Of a DNA stretch of 64,000 nucleotides, positions 21,274 through 33,738 are shown one piece after another. A model generated the notes under the pieces. That model ran no database searches and had not been told where the DNA came from. It saw only the letters and a list, made by a program, of their open reading frames with translations. Source of the DNA: Malania oleifera (lineage: Eukaryota; Streptophyta; Magnoliopsida; Santalales; Ximeniaceae); the NCBI RefSeq assembly GCF_029873635.1, contig NC_080420.1:123884719-123948718 (forward strand), read 5' to 3'. Position 1 is the first letter of the stretch; each line of letters starts with the position of its first letter. The translations under genes were made by a program, and so were the position numbers.

Positions 21274-24264
21274 ATATCCCAACTGTTTTCGCTAGTCATG
21301 TACTCTTTTAGATTTTATGTTAAAATAAGTAAATCACTAAAATACACCCACACTCAAGTTTTACTATGCAAGTCTTAGGTATCCTGTGTAAAGCTACAAC
21401 CATCCAACAATTACATCAAGTTTGACTATATCTTTTTTATCAAATACTAGTGTACCTCTAGCCTTGCTTATATATATTTTTTTCTTTTCTTAAATATGGT
21501 AACCATTTTAACTCTCTGATCTTTTAAAAATGGTTGTCTTAGGAAGAAGGAATTGGATTTTAACAAAATTTTGACCATATTATGGAACTACTATAAAAAG
21601 TGGCTCCTAGGAGTATGTACTCCAAATTCTCGATTATTTATATTTTAAAAAATTCCTTCATAAAAGTTTCTTTTAAAAAGTAAGAAAAAATATAAAATCC
21701 CCCTTTATGATTTGTCTCAAAAATAAGAAGGTGCCTTGTGGCTTCGTTATAACCACTAAACCCCTTATGCTTTCTAAAAATAAGATAATAGCAAGTCTAT
21801 TATTTTTTACCGAGATTATGAAAAAATGAATAAAAAAAGAAAAAGAAGAAGAAGAAGAAGAAGAAGATGAAAACATTCACAAAATAATTAATTTAATTAA
21901 AGTATTAAATACTTGGATTAAAATTCATGTAATTAAGGGCCTCCCCTAAAATTCCAAAGAATGATTTTTGCCTCTCTTAAAGTTTGATAAATGGACCTTC
22001 AAAGGTTTTATAAATTGCACAAACTTCCTCGGACATTTAATTTGCAGTGCACTTATATGTTTTCTTCGTTAATTAGCACCAAATAGTCAAATGAAATTTC
22101 AAAAAAAAATTACTATTTTGCCTTTTTTGCTCGACCCTCATGAAGTGGCATTACATTAGCAAGCAGAGATTCATTGCGCACAATAACGGTGTCTTTTTAC
22201 TGTGCATAAGCCAAAGAACAATTGGGACAACCACCCGGCCTAAAGATGTCAAGAAACTAGAAAACTCCTTTCGTACATCTTCTTTTTAGGTTTTTCTTGC
22301 CATGTCAAGACATATTTCAAGAACTTGATCTCCACTTTTGGGGAGATATGTTGACATCTTTAGAGATTTCAAAAAATTTATCAACTTTTTTGGATATTAG
22401 ATATTGAGACGCTTATACTTCTTTTGTCAATTTTTTGTCAAGCTTAAAGAGGGTGCATAAGTCTCCTAGAAATCAAACTTTCTATTGTAGGAGTTGGGGG
22501 CAAAGGAATTAACAGTCTTCCCGGTTCTACTTTGTCTTTTGCTTCTCTAGTCCTGGTGGGTAAGGTTAGTAGGGGGATGTCCAAAAATGTCGACATTTTA
22601 AAATTTCATGAGAGTTTGTGTGTTTTTGAAAAACCTCGAGAGAGATTTATGGAATTTTAAAATGTTAAAAGAGATCTACTTGTTGCCAAATTGCAAACAA
22701 TTGCTATTATTACTATTATTATAATTATTATAAATCAGTCAACAACTCCAATTACTATAGTATCTCATTAGCTATGACATTGAAGAGGGATAAACCAAAA
22801 AAAGGCATGTACTATAGCACTTTACCTTTTGTGCATATTTTGTACAAATATTTAATATCACACGTGTTATGAATTATAAAATACAAGTTCGGCGTTCACC
22901 ATTGGTATCAATAAAAGCTTATATAAAGGTTGAGGTGACCATAAGATTCCAACTAGCTATGTAAGATTCAAACTAGCTAGGGTGGCGTTCAAATCTCAAG
23001 CCACATTTCTCAATTTCTTATCTCACGAAACTTCTTTAGAATATAAAATCACAATAACAAACATTTTCTTATAGTGTGAAGATAAAAGTGATTTTTTTCA
23101 ACTTATTTTTAAAGCTACCAAATGCTAGTATAGGTCATAGAGGTTGACGTTGTTGTTGTTTTATTGTAATTATAATGAACAATGACAACAAATTAGTCAA
23201 GTGCTACTCTGAACAAAACTAACTACTATAACATCAAATAGCAACAGACACAAGAAAGGCACGATTATAATTTCGAGTACTCATTTATATTAAAAAATTA
23301 ATGTTAAAGTAGTATCTAAACCGTTCGTATTTTTAAAATCTTATGAAAGTCTGTGTATTTTTACTAAACTTCAAGAAAAAATTATGGAATTTAAAAAATA
23401 TATTTTTAAGGAATAGCCATCATTATAAATAAGTGTTGTAAATTAGTCTACTACTCCAAATACTATAGTGCCTCACTATGACATTGAAAGGGAAAAACAA
23501 AAAAAAGGCCTGCTTACATTTTTGTACTAATTGTGAGTGTTACTATAGCATATTTACCTTTTGTGCATATTTTGTACAACTATTTAATATGACATGCATT
23601 ATGAACTACAAAATACAAGTTCAACATTCACCATTAGCACCAAGATACATGAATATAAAGGTTGAAGTGACCATGAGTAGTCATTTGCACTTAATCAATG
23701 ACAATAAATTACTCAACTATTTCGAATATTATAATGATCCACTTGTAATATTGAATAGCGATAGACACAAGAAAGGCACAACTATAATTTAGGGTACTTT
23801 TATATTAAAAATTAATTTTTAAAAATAGTGTCTTCACCTTTGGTGCATATTTTTGTGCATATATTTAAACAACATCTAACTTGACTTTATAAAGTATAAG
23901 TTTGCATTTGTTATTAGTCCCAAGAGGATGTCATTTATACCATTAGATTCAATGAGATTCCAACTAATAGATGCGCATCTCGACGCTTTTCATCACTAAA
24001 CTGCTCCCTTGGACTTTAGGTTAAAATAAGTAGATCACAAAAATTATTTTGTTCCTTTTTATTGACAATAATCATGGGTTATTTTCTTGAACTTCTTTAA
24101 TAATCTTGAAATGAAGTAAAATTAATTTTTTTTAATAAAGGATAAAGAATATGCAACATTTTAAATACATACTAAATCAATTATTTTTACGTGAAATAAT
24201 GGATAAGAATATGCAACATTTTAAAGTATATACTAAATCAATACCAAGTTCTTAGAAGGGCTTG
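21274..24264. repeat. Backbone repeat region between element B and an LTR remnant
   Basis: No gene. The stretch is made of diverged copies of units found elsewhere. 21360-21640 resembles 37540-37760, and 22360-22760 resembles 28725-29030. 23030-23140 resembles 34385-34500 and 37345-37460. 23160-23330 and 23410-23830 resemble each other. A (GAA)n tract sits at about 21838-21866. A 42-bp tandem pair with the phrase 'gaatatgcaacattttaaa' lies at about 24145-24245. A segment at 22080-22280 is unassigned. Confidence 0.55.
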
Positions 24265-25574
24265 TGTTGACTTTTTGAGTTCTATCTCATTTTGATTATG
24301 ACAAATATAAAGTATCTTACCTGTGCATTGAGTATATGAGCAGGATTATCACTTTACATGCACGGATGGTAAGGATTAAATAGAAGCCATGAGGAGCTAA
24401 AATTCAACATTACCTAGCGTATGGCATGACAATACAAAGTGCAAAAGGAATGGAAGACAAAATTTTTTCAAATTGTAATTGCATTAAGTTTTTGGATCTG
24501 TAATAATTATATGGTTTGTAATAATACATTACATGCATGATAGGATTAAATGTTCAAAGGTCATAAACTGAACTTAGGCCCCTAAATATCACATGAAAAG
24601 TCCTCTATAACTCAAAAGTTATACTTATGTGAACATGGGTGACTTCTAATCAAAATCAAGACTTAACTTGAACTTTGAAAGGGCTTCGGTCGATCGATAT
24701 TAGGGCGTTATAAACACCTCGGTCAACCGAATTGGTCAGCGGTCAAATTCTTTGACTTGGCTCGGGCAACCGAACTAGATTTGAACTAATCGTCCACGGT
24801 CAACCGAACCTTAAAGCTGACTTTCTTTACTTTCCCCAGACAATCGAACTATCAGTTCAAAATACCCTTGGTCGACCGAATTGATCCACTCGGCAAACTG
24901 AACCCTAAAATAAATTCAAATTCTTTGAGTATGTTTGGTTGACTGACCAAAGCTTGGGTCAACGAACCTCTCGAGTTCAACCATTTTTACTGCGATTAAT
25001 CAGAGTTAATTTTTAATTAATATTTTCCAAAATTCTTATTATGTCCCCAACGGTTATATTTTTTGGAAAAACTATATATACTCTTTCATTTGCCTTGATT
25101 AGTAACCAGATTAATATTTGATTAGCAAAAATTCTTTGAAAATTCGTTGAGATATTTTTCATATAGTTGCAAGCAAATACTCCTCTCTTTCATATTCTCT
25201 TGTGAAAATCTTTTAAAGAGGGCTTAGATATTCAATCTCTATTTGCAGTTTATTGCACTTGGGAGATTGATTAATCTTCATTGTGTGCTGTACACATTTC
25301 CCATTTCTCGATTTATGCGTGTCATCCTTGCGCAGTGCTGTACACATTTCACTGTTTTAAAATCTTTTTGAGAGTATTATCTTAAAGTTCTTCCCATATT
25401 TTCGATTGATACACATTTCTCTTTGGGAAAAACTTTTTATTACTTGTGTGTCTTTGTAAATTCATTGCAAGACTCAAGAGCTTTTTGTGTGATTATTGAA
25501 AAATATTTTTGAAGCTAAATTACTACCTACACTTCATTGTCGAAATATATTTGTGGAAGAGATTTTATATATAT
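24265..25574 (+). mobile_element. Truncated, diverged LTR of the A/B family
   Basis: Starts TGTTGACTTTTTGAG, as the LTRs of A and B do on their coding strand. It carries a decayed GGTCGACC array (about 24688-24965), then 'gtccccaacggt' and TATATAT (about 25073-25080), in the same order as in A. It stops near 25574 where a SINE begins. No partner LTR, PBS or gag is seen nearby. Confidence 0.65.
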
Positions 25575-25980
25575 AATTGATTACATAGGAACTCCAGCCA
25601 CCAACAAGCCCTTCGGACCCCCTGGTGCGGCACCAAACCTATGGATCAGCGTCCTCCCCCTAGGTCTCGCTGATAAGGAAAAGTCTAGAATGCGGACACG
25701 GCTTCTGTGCTTCAGTTGGACGTTTGGCCAACCCGACCCTCGGGACACATCTCCATTATCATCCACGATCCCCACTGGCTTATAGAAAACTCTCACCATC
25801 CACGGTCCCCGCTAGCTCACAGAGTGAACTCTCATCATCCATGGCCCCCGCTAGCTCACAAACTAAATTCTCACCATCCACAGGTACCACTGGCTCCGTG
25901 AGTTTATCTACCTGGAATTGAACCCCCGATGTTCCTTCTTACGTGCTGATGTCTTTCCACCGTGCCTTGATTTCCTTAAT
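25575..25980 (-). mobile_element. tRNA-type SINE, second copy
   Basis: The reverse complement matches 12001-12400. The B-box GGTTCAATTCC is at 25914-25924, a weaker A-box near 25957-25967, and three imperfect internal units occupy about 25770-25890. It ends with the shared GGAGTTCCTATGTAA, followed by an A/T-rich stretch. I could not identify a target duplication, and the 5' boundary is approximate. Confidence 0.75.
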
Positions 25981-25985
25981 AAATA

Positions 25986-26110
25986 TTTAGAGTACCAACA
26001 GTGAACACATATTCAGTGTGCTTCGTGGATGTATGTCAGATTAGACCGAACCATGTAAATCTGATGTTCTTATATTGTGTGCTTATTTTGCTTGTGTGTG
26101 TGATCAGGGT
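25986..26110 (+). repeat. Possible copia LTR 3'-end remnant
   Basis: The phrase around 26024-26063 (ggatgtatgtcagatta... gaaccatgtaaatct) resembles the R/U5 part of many plant copia LTRs, from memory. There is no PBS after it, so it is only a fragment, and the assignment is weak. Confidence 0.3.
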
Positions 26111-26229
26111 CTTGGACCTGACCATGTATATAAGAACCCATCATCCACTCAAATTTTTCAATGTGGGACAAGCTCACAAGTGGAATTCTCAACAGAGATA
26201 TATAAGCAAAACTTTGTGTGAAGAAAGGG

Positions 26230-26995
26230 GATGACTGGGAGCTAGGTTTTGTGAAGGTTTTCTTAAGAGTTTATTTTTCTTTCATCTTATGATGAGAAAC
26301 TAATGCCCTAGCCTTGGCTAGGGATAAACTTGATCAAATAAAGGTATTTCAATTTGTTTTTAATCCATATTGTTGTTCTTCAATGTTTTTATATTTTCTA
26401 TTTATTGTTCATCAATTGTTATTTGTTTTATTTCATGCTTGAATATTCATATATCTGAATCTCTTCATGAATTCAGTCATTCTTTTTCCATAAAATTGTA
26501 ATGATCCATGAATATGTTCAAGACAAACTATTAATTTTGTTACATTACTCTTCTGCTGCGATATTGTCTCCGGATATATTGTTGTCGTTAGATTTTGTTA
26601 ACAAAGTTAATAGTTTTTGAGTTTTTAACGAGATGAATAATATTTAGAAAATTTACTTTTAAATTTATCAAAGATTTGTAATTCTATATCTTCCGATTGG
26701 GTATTTGGGATGTGAAATCTCCAGTTGAGAAAACCAATGGAATAAAAATAGATTGATTATCTAATTTGTGAGAGGATTCCTAATGCCTTGGTTCTTGCAA
26801 ACTTGATTTTCCATTCACAAAAATAATCTTAGTTTTAAATCTTTCTAAAAAGAAGTCATTTGTTTTTTCTTAAAAATCATTTACTATTCTTTTTCTTTTT
26901 ATTTGCCCATTTGTGTTTTTTTTTTTCCATCTTCCTGTGGAATCAACACCTCAAAGTTGTGCTACAACTACCGCATTATTCTTTGGGCATAATCA
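26230..26995 (+). mobile_element. Athila-like 5' LTR portion (start approximate)
   Basis: It lies directly upstream of an Athila-type PBS (27000-27017). It includes the 'ccctagccttggctaggg' stretch (about 26307-26325) common in plant LTRs of this class, and ends near the CA at 26995. The left boundary is uncertain; sequence between 26110 and 26230 could belong to it. Confidence 0.5.
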
Positions 26996-26999
26996 AATT

Positions 27000-27017
27000 T
27001 TGGCGTTGTTGCCAGGG
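27000..27017 (+). other. Athila-type primer-binding site
   Basis: TTGGCGTTGTTGCCAGGG is a mutated form of the Athila PBS (TTGGCGCCGTTGCCGGGG), placed just after the LTR end. Confidence 0.65.
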
Positions 27018-27183
27018 AGACGGTACAACAAGGAGCATTGTGAGGAATATATTTTACTAAATTGATTCATCAAGGGTGGTAATCTCATTCCTTTCTCTGT
27101 TATTTTATTTAGTTTTATTTCTTTTTTGTTTTGTTTAGTAAAGTAGTTTATTTTTATTTTTATTTAAGTGTATGCATAGGTAT

Positions 27184-28720
27184 ATGTACGAATTAGGTAG
27201 ATTCACAAAGAGACCCGACATTGATTCTGATACGGACATTTTCTTTTTGAATCTATCTAATACGCCTCCTGATTCAAATACAACATCCATTGCATCACAA
27301 TCTTCATTCACAATGAGTCATCATGAGGACCAATCCATTAGAACTCTTTAAGAGTATCTCCATCCTACACGCACTGCCACACCCTCATGTATCATGCTTC
27401 CACCTAATGTGCCGCATTTTGATTTTAAACTGGGGATGATTCCACTTCTCCCCACTTTTCATGGACTTGAAAACCCATATGTGCATATTAGGGAATTTGA
27501 AGAGGTAGTTGCAACTTTTCATAACCAACCTGGTACAATGAACGCAGTCAGACTTAAAATTTTTCCATTTTCTTTAAAAGAAAAAGCAAAGAGTTGGTTA
27601 TATTCATTGAGACCACGTTCGATTGGGTCACGCATGGGTTGAGATGAATCAAGCATTTTTTTCATAAGTATTTTCCTCATCACAAAACAAATGCTTTGAA
27701 GAGACAAATCTCAAACTTTGTTCAGAAAGAGAGTGAAACTTTATAACAAGTTTGGGAGAGATTTAAATAATTGTTAAATTTGTGTCCCTGCCATGGGAAT
27801 GAGAATCGGTGCTTAGTGAGCTATTTTTATGAGGGACTTACACCTAGAGAGCACCAATTTTTGGAGATGATGTGTGATGGTGAGTTCTTATAGAAAGATC
27901 CTGATGAGGCCATTAAATATTTGAATGACATAGCAGAAAAAGCCCACACATGGATAGGACCTAGTGCTACTGAGAGCACAAATAGGTCACAACCTGTAGG
28001 AAACCCAAATGGTGGTGGAATTTACCATCTCAGGGAAGAAGATAACCTAAAGGCTAAGGTTGAGATGCTCACTAGGGAGCTAGAGGTGTTAAAGACTAAG
28101 GACTTAAAGCCAACACATGTGGCTAACCATGCAGAGTCAATTAGACCTGTTTTGTGTGTGGCGGGGTAGATCACCTCACCTAAGAGTGTCCCACATTTGC
28201 TGAGATGAGAAGGATGTATGAGGAACAATGTAATGCCTTAAGTGTGTACAAGAAGTAAGTGTGTACAAGAAGCCTTTTACACCTTTCTCTGATACCTATA
28301 ATCCAAGGTGGCACAATCACCCCAATTTTAGCTGGAAGTTTGAAAACCAGCCGCTTGCACAACTCCCTAGATCTTATCTTGCACCATATCATGCACCTTC
28401 ATCTTCTAGGAGTCCTTTAGAAGACACTTGGCATGCTTTTATTGAGGCACAGGGTAAGACTAACCAAAAGTTTGAATCTTTGATTACGCAGGCTGTTGAA
28501 CAAAACAAGGAGATAAAGAGCCAAGTGTCCAAATTGATGAGCTCCTTGAGTGTGAATGAGCGAGGTAAGTTTCCTTCTCAAGCTCAGTCCACACCCCATG
28601 GTCAACACATGGTGCAAGAGAATTTGAAGGATGTGAATGTCATTGTGACACAAAGCAATAAGTCATTACACATCCCAACAACGAACAAATCAGAGGATGT
28701 GGAACTCCTCTCACATTTGA
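27184..28720 (+). pseudogene. Athila-like gag fragment (Ty3/gypsy)
   Basis: Frame from the ATG at 27184 with a TAA at about 27349. Then LGMIPLLPTFHGLENPYVH and the block NAVRLKIFPFSLKEKAKSWL are the hallmark of Athila-type Retrotrans_gag. Further frame changes follow. A zinc knuckle (CX2CX4HX4C, about 28149-28191) has a stop at the position before its Glu-Cys-Pro. The C-terminal part from 28261 (YNPRWHNHPNFSW and a coiled-coil stretch) is open. The gene is cut off near 28720, where backbone repeat resumes; pol and the 3' LTR are absent. A 17-bp direct repeat lies at about 28239-28272. Confidence 0.75.
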
Positions 28721-30173
28721 GAAAAATATGTGGACTTCTCTTGAGATTTCAAAAAATCAATGAACCTCTTTGACCAATTGATTTTTGAGACACTTATACT
28801 TTCTGTTAATTTTTTGTCAAGCTCAAAGATAGTGCACGAGTGTCCTAAAAATCAAATGACCAATAAGATTAGTGAGTCTTTCAAAACTTCACAGAGGTTT
28901 TGTCTTTTCTGTCAAACCTCAAAAGGGATTAGTTAGATTTTGAAACCTTAAGAAAGACTACCCTTTTTGCCAAATTACAAAGAATTACTATTATTATAAA
29001 TAACTATTGTAAATTAGTTAGCTACTCCAAACACTATATACCTCGCCTATGACATTGAATAGAAACAAATGAAGAGAGGGAGACACATAGATTTACTTTT
29101 TGTGCATATTTTTTACAACTATTTGATATGATATGTACTAAGAACTTAAAAATATAAGTTGTGTTTTGGCACCAAGAAAAGCATATGTAAATGGTGAAGT
29201 GACCTTTAATTAGTCATTGTGTTGAAAAAATAAATCTAAAATTGGGATACGAAAAATAAAACTAACAAACTTATCAGTTGAAGTGTATGTAGTATTGCCC
29301 TTAACAAAGATTTCGTCCCTCCAATGTGGTATATAAGGCTCGTCACTGCCTATGTAGGATACAACAACCCTCTTAATTGGTTGTAATCACCAATTAGGAG
29401 ACAAAACAATATGACTTGGCTAACCCAAATAAATACAAATAATCATAAGAAAAGAAAGCACAATCGATTCAACAACAGAAGAACTTTCAAAGAGAAAAGA
29501 ATTTGTTAGGAAAAATAATAAAATTGAAGCAATCATATTCTTACAAAATGGTTAACAACAATGATCACAAAACGGCCATAAAAATTGTTAATAAAATTGA
29601 ATAAATTGTGAAAACAACCATTAGATAAGATGAGAAATAAAATTTTAAAAAAATATGTTTATACAAATACCAACAATTTGCACTTATTGGGATTCCAACT
29701 ACTGACTTACACTTCTCAAGACACATATACAGACTCCTTATCTTACTATACTTATTTAGAATATAAAATTGCAATAACAAGTTTTTCTTAAAACGGAGAT
29801 AAAGATACTTTTGTAAACTAATTCTCATTGGTTACGACTACATAATAGTACACGCCTAGCCTAGCGGTTGATGTTATTCAATTAATTAAATTGTGCAAAA
29901 AGAATATCAAATGAAATAAAAATGTTTTATTTGAAGAAATTCAAAAACCCGAATGTTAAGCCGTAATTATTGAAATTCGATTAACTAATGAATTAAATTA
30001 AAAATTATAACAATCCAAATTCTAGCTGCATTAACTCAAATGCAGAAAACATATACAATAATTTGCAACAATCTATAAATGCATGCCATATTAGTAGACA
30101 CTAGCTCTCCTTGAAAATAAAAATTAAGAACTTTTCAAATGCACCTCATGCTCTAGTTTAGTTGTCACACTTT
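28721..30173. repeat. Backbone repeat, copy 1 (part 1)
   Basis: 28725-29030 resembles 22360-22760, and 29750-30170 resembles 35600-36120 (shared 'gaagaaattcaaaa', 'taagccgtaatt', 'ctaatgaattaaattaaaaa'). No gene seen. Confidence 0.6.
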
Positions 30174-30338
30174 TTTTTTTTTTTTTTTTACGAAAAACTC
30201 AAATTTATTGATAGTCTTCACTTATGACGGAAGAAAATCGTGGTTACAAACAAGTCATAAGGGATTTACAAATAAACTAGCAAAACCATCCCAAGCAACA
30301 AGACCAAAACAAACCTAACAAAACACGAACAAAAACAA

Positions 30339-30340
<2 letters not shown>
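30174..30340 (-). mobile_element. 5'-truncated LINE tail
   Basis: The minus strand ends with 'gtaaccacgattttcttc', 'cataagtga' and a poly(A) (T-run at 30173-30190). This is the same conserved 3' end as the LINEs at 33738 and 42558. The matching backbone copy near 36112-36125 lacks it, so that site serves as the empty site. Confidence 0.7.

Positions 30341-30341
<1 letters not shown>

Positions 30342-30378
<37 letters not shown>
30342..30378. repeat. (TA)n microsatellite
   Basis: About 37 bp of alternating TA. The equivalent place in the second backbone copy also has (TA)n (36127-36163). Confidence 0.95.
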
Positions 30379-30381
<3 letters not shown>

Positions 30382-30899
30382 ATTGTTTCTCTTCTCAAAT
30401 ATAAACAATTTATATTTAAAAATAAAAATTGAAGTTTGGGAAAAACATGACCTGATTATGGAGCTGTTATCACCGCAAGCAGCAAGTACTCTTGATTGAT
30501 ATTGAAAAAGGTATCAAAATATATGTAAGGGCAAAAACACTAACTATCCATGAAGATTGAAAGAAAAAAAAAAAGAAGATAGACTTCCTCAGGTTTTAAA
30601 AAAATGTACATAAGTAATTTTTAGGGCAGTTATACTTTTTAATTTATCATTAAACAACCACACATAGAGGTGTTGAAAAACTAAAAGACTCCCTTTTGGG
30701 GTATTTGTTGCTCTTGTCTAGTGTTCAGAGGCAAGTTTCAAGAAAACACTCCTCCCTACCCCCATTTCTCATAAATATAACATCAAAATATGCATTATTT
30801 TTGTTATTATTATTAGAGAAAAAGATACTGACTTTCCTTGATATTTGGTAAAAGGATGAAAATATTCCTTGACATTTAGTAGTGCTTTGCAAAGCAAGC
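30379..30899. repeat. Backbone repeat, copy 1 (part 2)
   Basis: Aligns with 36164-36735: shared 'tgacc(t/c)gattatgg', 'caagtttcaagaaa(a/t)cactcct' and 'ttcttgatgttta'-type blocks. No gene seen. Confidence 0.6.
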
Positions 30900-30929
30900 A
30901 TGATGACACAGTCCCACATGGCAGGTGTG

Positions 30930-31611
30930 CATCTAGGCCCATGTCATCACAGGCCACATCCTCCAGCTTTTCCTTTAATCTCTCATTTATTATATGCGGA
31001 TGACTTGCTTGTTTTTGCTAATGAAGAAAGGAGATCTTTGAAGATGTTGAAGGCATTGGATTTGTATGAAATTTGTTCTGACCAATTAATTAATAAGGAA
31101 AAATTGGCACTCTTTTTGTCCGACAAGATCAACATTTCCAGAAGAAGGGGGCTATTTCGATTGACAGATTTTGCAGAAGGAAAATTCTCAACGATGTACC
31201 TTGGGGCACCTTTGATTTTTGGATGCCTTATTGCTAGAATGCTTGAATTGTTGGTCTAAAAAATTCAAAATAAGGTGGCGAGTTGGAAGAAGAGGTTGCT
31301 ATCTCAAGGAGGTTATCTCATCCTGATTAGGCATATTCTATCATGCATGGCGACACATACATTAGCAGTTCTCTCAGTTCCTTCGGTAGTAATCAGAAAT
31401 ATTAATTTCATTCTCTCTTCTTTTCTCTAGGGGGCGTAATGGTAGGACAAAAATGAAATTGTGTGCTTGGTCAAAGACTTGTAAACCCTTAGATGAAGGA
31501 GGTGTTGGCGTAAGGGACCTTAATGACGTTCAAAGATCTTTCCACATGAAGTTTGCTTGGAGACTTATGACATTAGATAATCTTTAGACTAGTTTCTTTA
31601 AGGCCAAAGAT
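30930..31611 (+). pseudogene. LINE reverse transcriptase fragment
   Basis: Translation gives SHLLYADDLLVFANEE, the YADD active site of RT, followed by a thumb-region-like stretch with LYEICSDQLINKEK and TMYLGAPLI. The frame is open to 31259. Beyond it stops and shifts accumulate, though 'NKVASWKKRLLSQGGY' (31270-31320) is still readable. The endonuclease and RT N-terminus are absent. Confidence 0.8.
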
Positions 31612-32016
31612 GCATTAATATAGGGAAAGCAATAGTGTGGCTAATTTTCTTGCTAAAGAAGGAGAAATGAGAAATAATGTAATCAACGAAAAATAACACA
31701 TTCTACCACGTTATCTGAAAGGTATTCTTCAGATGGATAGGTGGGGTCTCATTTCCGTTCGTTGTTAGTTCAACTCTAGAGTTTCGTTTGATATATTTTG
31801 AATTAATTTTGGTTGTGTTTATATTTTTATTTTCTTTGTTAGTTATGTTTAGTTTTATTGTCTTAGTTTGGTTGGTTACTAGTGTTGTTTTTTTTTTTTA
31901 GGGTTTTTCTATAATCTCCCTTTTGCTTCTCTTGTAACCACGGTATTCCTCCGCCAAAAGTGAGGGTATATTAATAAATAAATGGAGGTGCTGCCCTCTT
32001 TTAGTAAAAAAAAAAA
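31612..32016 (+). mobile_element. Nested LINE 3' tail inside the LINE
   Basis: It starts with an RNase H C-terminal stretch (SVANFLAKEG, later LPRYLKGILQMDRWG), then a 3' UTR with CACGGTATTCCTCCGCC and AAAGTGAGGG, and a poly(A) at 32007-32016. The interrupted host protein reads FFKAKD before and VKSSHM after it, as expected for one domain split by an insertion. Confidence 0.7.
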
Positions 32017-33441
32017 TGTTAAATCAAGTCACATGGCTTCAACCACTTCTACTCCTGTAGGCTCTCAATTTTGGAAGACAATCTTAAATTTTTCAAGAGG
32101 TTTATAAGAATGTTTATATGAACGTTAGAGAAGGAAAGACTTCTTTTTGGTTTGATAAGTGGTTGAGTAGTGGTCCCCTTGCTGAGTGTTCTTACACAGT
32201 CCATCATCATGAGTTAAAGATTCAAGAATACTAAGAGTCTGAGAATTGGGATACTCATATGCTGAAAGAATTGGTAGGCATCCCCAAAACGGATGAGATT
32301 TTGTTGTCGTCTATAAAGCACAGAGCAGCACCTGATGTGTTTATTTAGAAGTCTTCCATAAATGGAAAATTTTCAACCGCCTCGGCTGGGGAGGTTATAA
32401 GAATTAAAGGGAAGCAGTACCCATGGATGGAGTGGGTCTGGCATAAACTACTTCTTAAGAAAGTATTGTTGTGTATGTGAAAAGTCATGTTCCAATGTCT
32501 TCCTATAGATAAGTGAGTGCGGAAACGAGGAATTGATATAGTCTCATGTTGCAACTGCTACGTAGATAAAAAAAGGAGTCTCTCAATCATGTTTTGAGTA
32601 CGAGATCCATCGCAAGTATGGTTTGGAAGAGTGCAGCATCTGTCTTGGGAATTCTAAATTTTGAGGCTGAACCATGAAGGGTGAAAATTAGTAGATGGTT
32701 CAGATGCCCAAAAAATCAACCCAAAAATGTACGATCATCAGTTTATTACCTACTATAATTTCTTAGAAACTATGGCTCAAACGTTATAAAGCCCGCATGG
32801 AAGATAAGTATGAGTTAGGGAATGCAATTTGGTTATCTGTGAGGTTTTGGCTAGCAAGAATTGCAAAAGGTATGAAGGGTTTTCTGCCCTCTATAGATAA
32901 AAATTTAGTGGAAGAGCTTCAAGTAAAAATGAAAATGCTAAATGTTAGAACTCCTACAAAAGTAGTTTGGGAAAAGCCTATAGTAGGTTGGTTGAAACTA
33001 AATATAGATGGTTCTAGTAGAGGGAATCTAGGTTCTTCTGGTGGTGGTGGTATTATAATTCATGACTCATTAGGTAATATTAAGGTCGCTTTCTCTAAAA
33101 AATTTAATCCATGTACTAACAATGGATCGAAGTTGCAGGATCTTACTAGTGGTGTTCGATTCTGTAAAGAGTTTGGATATTAGAATATTTGTATTGAAAG
33201 CGACTCGGAATTGGTGGTGGGATGGCTCACATTTGGAATTTGTTTCTCCTAATACTTATGGAACTTGTGAAAATTGTTAGAAAAGGAATTACAAGGTCTT
33301 TAGTTCTCTATAAAGTACCAATTTAAATAAGGTAATCAAGTGGCGGATTTCTTGACTTGTCAAGGCGAGGGAGGCAACACGATGAGATATTTTATAGGCG
33401 ATGTGTTGCCGAGTAAAATGAGAGGTCTCTTTCATCTTTAA
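32017..33441 (+). pseudogene. LINE zf-RVT region and RNase H domain
   Basis: Decayed zf-RVT-like reading frame to about 32790, then an open stretch (32797-33183) with KPIVGWLKLNIDGSSRGN and GGGGIIIHDSLG, the start of a plant LINE RNase H domain. After a stop it continues ESDSELVVGWL and GNQVADFL to about 33441. Many stops; inactive. Confidence 0.75.
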
Positions 33442-33738
33442 TTGTCATAATTTGATTTTCCCTATTTTCCTCTAATTTATGTTTGCAAGTAATTGACATC
33501 ATTTTGCAGGTAATTTGTTTATGTTTGTTTTGTTTGGTTTTGATTACATTTAGACATGTTTAGATTGTTTTAGCTGAATAATGGTTCTAGTTTTTTTAGT
33601 ACTGATTTTTATGTCTTTAATGATTTTGATAGTTTAATTGTAAATCTCATGTGTTCTACTTATAACCACGGTATTTCTCCACCATAAGTGAGGGCTATCA
33701 ATAAAATTGATTTTCTTAAAAAAAAAATAAAAAAAAAT

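Larger units (their letters stand above)
30900..33738 (+). mobile_element. 5'-truncated L1-type LINE with RNase H, carrying a nested LINE tail
   Basis: It begins near the RT active-site region and runs through a zf-RVT-like stretch and RNase H to a 3' UTR ending CACGGTATTTCTCC, then ATAAGTGAGGG and a poly(A) at 33715-33738. It belongs to the same family as the LINE at 42558-48770, judged by protein and 3' end. Backbone flanks at both sides match the uninterrupted copy near 36735. The left boundary is approximate. Confidence 0.8.

Noticed and set aside
25575..25980. Target duplication of the second SINE copy
   Set aside because: I looked for matching flanks near 25560 and 25990 and found none that I trust.
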